17,112 nucleotides of DNA from an uncultured Bacteroidota bacterium (lineage in GTDB: Bacteria; Bacteroidota; Bacteroidia; Bacteroidales; P3). The stretch lies in contig URCX01000022.1 of NCBI GenBank assembly GCA_900546465.1, positions 1-17,112 on the forward strand. Reading direction: 5' to 3'. Shown here piece by piece: positions 14,755 through 17,112 of the stretch. How positions within the stretch are numbered: position 1 is the stretch's first letter; each line of letters starts with the position of its first letter. The position numbers and the translations under genes are program-made. The notes under the pieces were generated by a model that was given only the letters and a program-made list of their open reading frames with translations, made no database searches and was not told the origin of the DNA.

Positions 14755-16812
14755 CTACTCGACTATCAGTTTCTTCACCGTGTTGCCGAGCATGACGGTA
14801 TAAACACCTTTTGACAAGTCGCTTATGTCTATTCGCAAAGTCTCAACGCCGGCTTTGAGGTCGAACGTTCTTACCTTTCTGCCGTTGAGGTCGAGGATTT
14901 GAAGCAAGGTATTCTCCTCCAATGTCTCGAACTCCAATGTTACGAAACTCTTCGCAGGGTTGGGATATAATGCGAACTCTCTTGCGTTCACCTCTTGCAA
15001 AGATGAAGCCGGCGAGAATATCGCCATGAATGCGGTGTCGCTCGTAATGGTTACCGTTCTCGGGTTTTCCGTATTGCCGTCGCTCCATGTCAGGAAGTTG
15101 TAACCCTCGTTTGCTGTTGCCGTCAATACTGCCGTATTGCCGTCCAAGGTATATGAAGCACTGCCCATCGCTTCGTTATTTACCGTCAGGGTGATTGTAG
15201 GCGAAGGATTTATTTCCGTAAATATTGCCACAAAGGCTGTATCGCTCGTAAGGCTTACCGTTCTCGGATTCTCGGTATTACCGTCGCTCCAACGGGTAAA
15301 TTCATAGCCTTCATTTGGTGTTGCAGTAATTGTTGCCACTTCGCAAGATTGAGCTTCAAATGCAACTCTGCCGTAAGCCTCATCGTTTGCAGATACAGAC
15401 AACTCAAAAGACAAGCCTTCTTCAATACGTCCGTTGAAAAGCTCATTCCAAGTACTTGCCGTATAAGCTCCCAAACTTCCGCAAGGCACGGTTAAGCTGC
15501 AATTATTCGCAGATGGAAACATATAACGATTAATCTGCGGAGGGAAAGTTGCCCAAGAGACAATAGAAGATAAGCTATCACAACCGTGAAACGCCCACCA
15601 GTCTATACTATGAACGCTATTGCCGATGGTAACAGAAGTCAAATTGCTGCACATCTTAAATGCCTTCTCATCTATAATGCGAACACTGTTGGGAATCGTA
15701 ATCGATGTTAAATTCTTGCACTCGGAAAATGCTCCTCGGTATATACAAGTAAGGCTGTTCGGCATGCTTACAGAGTTTTTGCCCCGCGGACATTTCAGCA
15801 AACTATCCTGTGCCTGATTGTACAGCACTCCGTCTATCGAAGAATAACGCGTATTTCCCGAAGCTACATTTATTGAGGTCAAAGCATCGCAACCTTCAAA
15901 TGCAGCGTTTACGTTGATATATGTAACGCTGCTCGGAATAGGTATGGAGGTCAAACCTATGCAGTTACAAAACGCATACCCTTTGATGCAAGTAACGCCG
16001 TTCGGAATATTGATCGAACTTTTTGCTTCTGGGCATAGTATCAAAGTGTCCTGTGCATAATTGTACAACGCCCCATCTGTCGATGAATAATGCGTATTTC
16101 CGGAAGCTACATTTATAGAAGCCAAACTGCTGCAACCGTTAAACGCAAACTGTGAGATAGAAGTAACGCTATTCGGAATAGTAATCGAAGTCAAACTGCT
16201 GCAACCTTGAAACGCAACCCATTCGATAGAAGTAACGCTATTCGGAATAGTAATCGAGGTCAAACTGCTGCAACCGGCAAATGCTGACTCTACGATAGTG
16301 GTAACGCCGTTCGGAATTGTTACCGAAGTTTTTGCACCCGGGCATTGTATCAAAGTGTCCCGAGTATAATTGTACAGCACTCCGTCTATAGACGAATAAT
16401 GCGTATTTCCGGAAGCTACGTTTATAGAGTTCAGACTGTTGCAAAAGACAAATGGTAATCCGCCTATATAAGTAACGCTACTCGGAATACTAATCGAAGT
16501 CAAATTGCTGCAACATAAAAAGGTTTCCCCATCGATAGCAGTAACGTTGTAAGTCGTGCCATTATATTCAACAGAACTCGGAATAATAACATCACCGCTC
16601 ACATGATTATTGTTAATAAATAAACCAGAAAGATCATAACTCGTTACTGCAACTTCATTTGTACTACCCGTAAGGGTTCTGTAATAAAGCGTTTTCCCTT
16701 GATGTGTGTAGGAAAAGTCGTAAGCCATCGCTTGTAACGAAAGCAACATTATTGCCACTGCCATCATTGCCCGGCACAGTGGCTTGCCGATAACATTTGT
16801 ATTCATATTCAT
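14755..16812 (-). CDS. Secreted BspA-like leucine-rich-repeat protein with InlB-type repeats and T9SS sorting domain
   Basis: This 685-residue protein has a signal peptide (residues 1-30, cut after QAMA). Residues about 85-420 are BspA-type leucine-rich repeats (LTSITIPNSVTSI...AFxGCSS), interrupted three times by a 41-residue NVASGNTxYSSxDGxLYN module (131-171, 233-273, 315-355). Two InlB-type divergent repeats follow (about 470-533 and 540-600), each with WSDGNTENPRTV and SDTAFxAIF. Residues 613-685 are a type IX secretion sorting domain (LYPNPAKSFVTLEF, DLNGRKV, GVYTVML). It should therefore reach the cell surface or medium, perhaps in adhesion or glycan binding as known for BspA relatives. 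Start 16812 is chosen because the frame's upstream extension to 16908 crosses the promoter element at 16849-16856; Met at 16806 is an alternative. Confidence 0.88.
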   Translation of the reverse strand: MNMNTNVIGKPLCRAMMAVAIMLLSLQAMAYDFSYTHQGKTLYYRTLTGSTNEVAVTSYDLSGLFINNNHVSGDVIIPSSVEYNGTTYNVTAIDGETFLCCSNLTSISIPSSVTYIGGLPFVFCNSLNSINVASGNTHYSSIDGVLYNYTRDTLIQCPGAKTSVTIPNGVTTIVESAFAGCSSLTSITIPNSVTSIEWVAFQGCSSLTSITIPNSVTSISQFAFNGCSSLASINVASGNTHYSSTDGALYNYAQDTLILCPEAKSSINIPNGVTCIKGYAFCNCIGLTSIPIPSSVTYINVNAAFEGCDALTSINVASGNTRYSSIDGVLYNQAQDSLLKCPRGKNSVSMPNSLTCIYRGAFSECKNLTSITIPNSVRIIDEKAFKMCSNLTSVTIGNSVHSIDWWAFHGCDSLSSIVSWATFPPQINRYMFPSANNCSLTVPCGSLGAYTASTWNELFNGRIEEGLSFELSVSANDEAYGRVAFEAQSCEVATITATPNEGYEFTRWSDGNTENPRTVSLTSDTAFVAIFTEINPSPTITLTVNNEAMGSASYTLDGNTAVLTATANEGYNFLTWSDGNTENPRTVTITSDTAFMAIFSPASSLQEVNAREFALYPNPAKSFVTLEFETLEENTLLQILDLNGRKVRTFDLKAGVETLRIDISDLSKGVYTVMLGNTVKKLIVE
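15013..15300 (-). repeat. Two in-frame InlB-type repeat copies
   Basis: The segments 15214-15300 and 15013-15096 encode near-identical ends of two divergent InlB repeats (WSDGNTENPRTV and SDTAFxAIF in both). Their DNA is clearly similar as well, so they arose by internal duplication. Confidence 0.75.
15748..16422 (-). repeat. Three copies of a 41-codon NVASGNT module within the LRR domain
   Basis: Copies lie at 16300-16422, 15994-16116 and 15748-15870. Each encodes NVASGNTxYSSxDGxLYN followed by a CP-containing strand and PNxxT. The spacing is not regular: two leucine-rich repeats sit between the first and second copies and fewer residues between the second and third. Confidence 0.75.
16126..16263 (-). 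repeat. Tandem 69-bp leucine-rich-repeat units
   Basis: Two adjacent 23-codon units encode LTSITIPNSVTSIxxxAFxGCSS and are almost identical in DNA, sharing long runs such as GTAACGCTATTCGGAATAGT on the plus strand. This points to recent duplication or slippage within the gene. Confidence 0.75.
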
Positions 16813-16848
16813 TCTGTTTTTGTTTGTTATTATTACTTTAATACGAAG

Positions 16849-16856
16849 CAAAGATA
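16849..16856 (-). promoter_or_regulatory. -7 element of the BspA-like gene promoter
   Basis: The minus strand reads TATCTTTG, a perfect TAnnTTTG. A GTTG lies 18 bp upstream as a weak -33 match. Transcription would start near 16842, leaving a leader of about 30 nt, A-rich just before the ATG at 16812. Confidence 0.6.
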
Positions 16857-16945
16857 CGAAATTACTGCGACATGCAACACAATTTAAAGAAAATTTTTCA
16901 CTCGACACAAGTTTTCATCTTTTTAGGAGAGGGGAAAAGCCGCCG

Positions 16946-16980
16946 CAAACGCCCTTTCCGCATTACCGAAACGGCGTTTG
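16946..16980. repeat. CAAACGCC / GGCGTTTG inverted repeat
   Basis: CAAACGCC (16946-16953) and GGCGTTTG (16973-16980) form an 8-bp perfect inverted repeat with a 19-nt loop, right beside the longer hairpin that shares the same AAACGCC core. Confidence 0.5.
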
Positions 16981-16989
16981 AGAAAATTA

Positions 16990-17021
16990 AAACGCCGAAA
17001 GAATTTTTTCTTTCGGCGTTT
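16990..17021 (-). terminator. Perfect 14-bp hairpin terminator of the M3 peptidase gene
   Basis: AAACGCCGAAAGAA (16990-17003) and TTCTTTCGGCGTTT (17008-17021) are exact reverse complements around a 4-nt loop. On the minus strand the stem is followed by TAATTTTC, a T-rich tail. It lies 20 bp past the stop of the peptidase gene. The left arm is the same sequence as the repeats at 3373-3414. Confidence 0.75.
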
Positions 17022-17041
17022 CGGTTCCGGTGAAAGGGGGT

Positions 17042-17112
17042 TTATTTCGACATTCCGCGGTTTTTCAATAATGCTTTGATGTCGGGTTCTCTTCCTCTGA
17101 AATCTTTGTACA
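17042..17112 (-). CDS. dcp: C-terminal end of an M3-family peptidase (Dcp-like), cut by window edge
   Basis: Only the last 23 codons and the stop are visible. They encode YKDFRGREPDIKALLKNRGM followed by SK. This ending, with FRGREP, ALL and RGM, is typical of M3 metallopeptidases such as peptidyl-dipeptidase Dcp and oligopeptidase A, zinc enzymes that degrade small peptides. The HExxH site and all catalytic residues lie outside the window, so assignment to Dcp rather than another M3 member rests on this tail alone. A strong terminator follows. Confidence 0.65.
   Translation of the reverse strand, partial: YKDFRGREPDIKALLKNRGMSK

Noticed and set aside
15748..16520. Regularly spaced near-identical DNA repeats that could suggest a CRISPR array
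   Set aside because: They are in frame, encode leucine-rich repeats, and the segments between them are themselves coding repeats, not unique spacers.
16813..16908. N-terminal extension of the BspA-like protein by 32 codons
   Set aside because: It would bury the signal peptide and crosses the TATCTTTG element at 16849-16856.

Overview
The window looks like chromosomal DNA of a Bacteroidota bacterium, probably Bacteroidales. Signs are promoters of the TAnnTTTG (-7) type, few Shine-Dalgarno sequences, a DUF5686 outer-membrane protein, a DUF2723 membrane protein, a BspA-like leucine-rich-repeat protein with a type IX secretion (T9SS) C-terminal sorting domain, and an RluB-type pseudouridine synthase with a long Arg-rich leader. 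I see no tRNA, rRNA, CRISPR array, insertion sequence or prophage gene. All genes except rluB lie on the minus strand.

Layout, left to right: (1) 1-1928, a DUF2723 membrane protein cut by the window edge; (2) 1961-3193, arginine deiminase, 32 bp upstream of it and behind a consensus promoter at 3251-3282; (3) 3194-3644, a gap holding that promoter, degenerate AAACGCCGAAAGAA repeats and a strong terminator; (4) 3645-11571, six minus-strand genes read as DUF5686 outer-membrane protein, NTP-transferase/ATP-grasp fusion, CDP-alcohol phosphotransferase, LPG-synthase-TM 'flippase', HAD hydrolase and myo-inositol-phosphate synthase; (5) 11755-13283, purE and a P-loop kinase/dCMP deaminase fusion that overlap by ATGA; (6) 13489-14643, rluB on the plus strand, divergent from purE; (7) 14755-16812, a secreted BspA-like protein convergent with rluB; (8) 17042-17112, the last codons of an M3 peptidase (Dcp-like) followed by a perfect hairpin terminator.

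The centrepiece is region 4, which reads as an inositol-lipid cluster. Ino1 would make inositol phosphate from glucose 6-phosphate. The nucleotidyltransferase domain could activate it as CDP-inositol, and the CDP-alcohol phosphotransferase could transfer phosphoinositol to a lipid acceptor. The flippase-like protein and the HAD hydrolase would move or finish the product. Fusion of the nucleotidyltransferase to an ATP-grasp domain, whose C-terminal signature resembles both RimK and inositol-phosphate (ITPK) kinases, is the most intriguing part. Product and order of steps are inferred from gene families and context.
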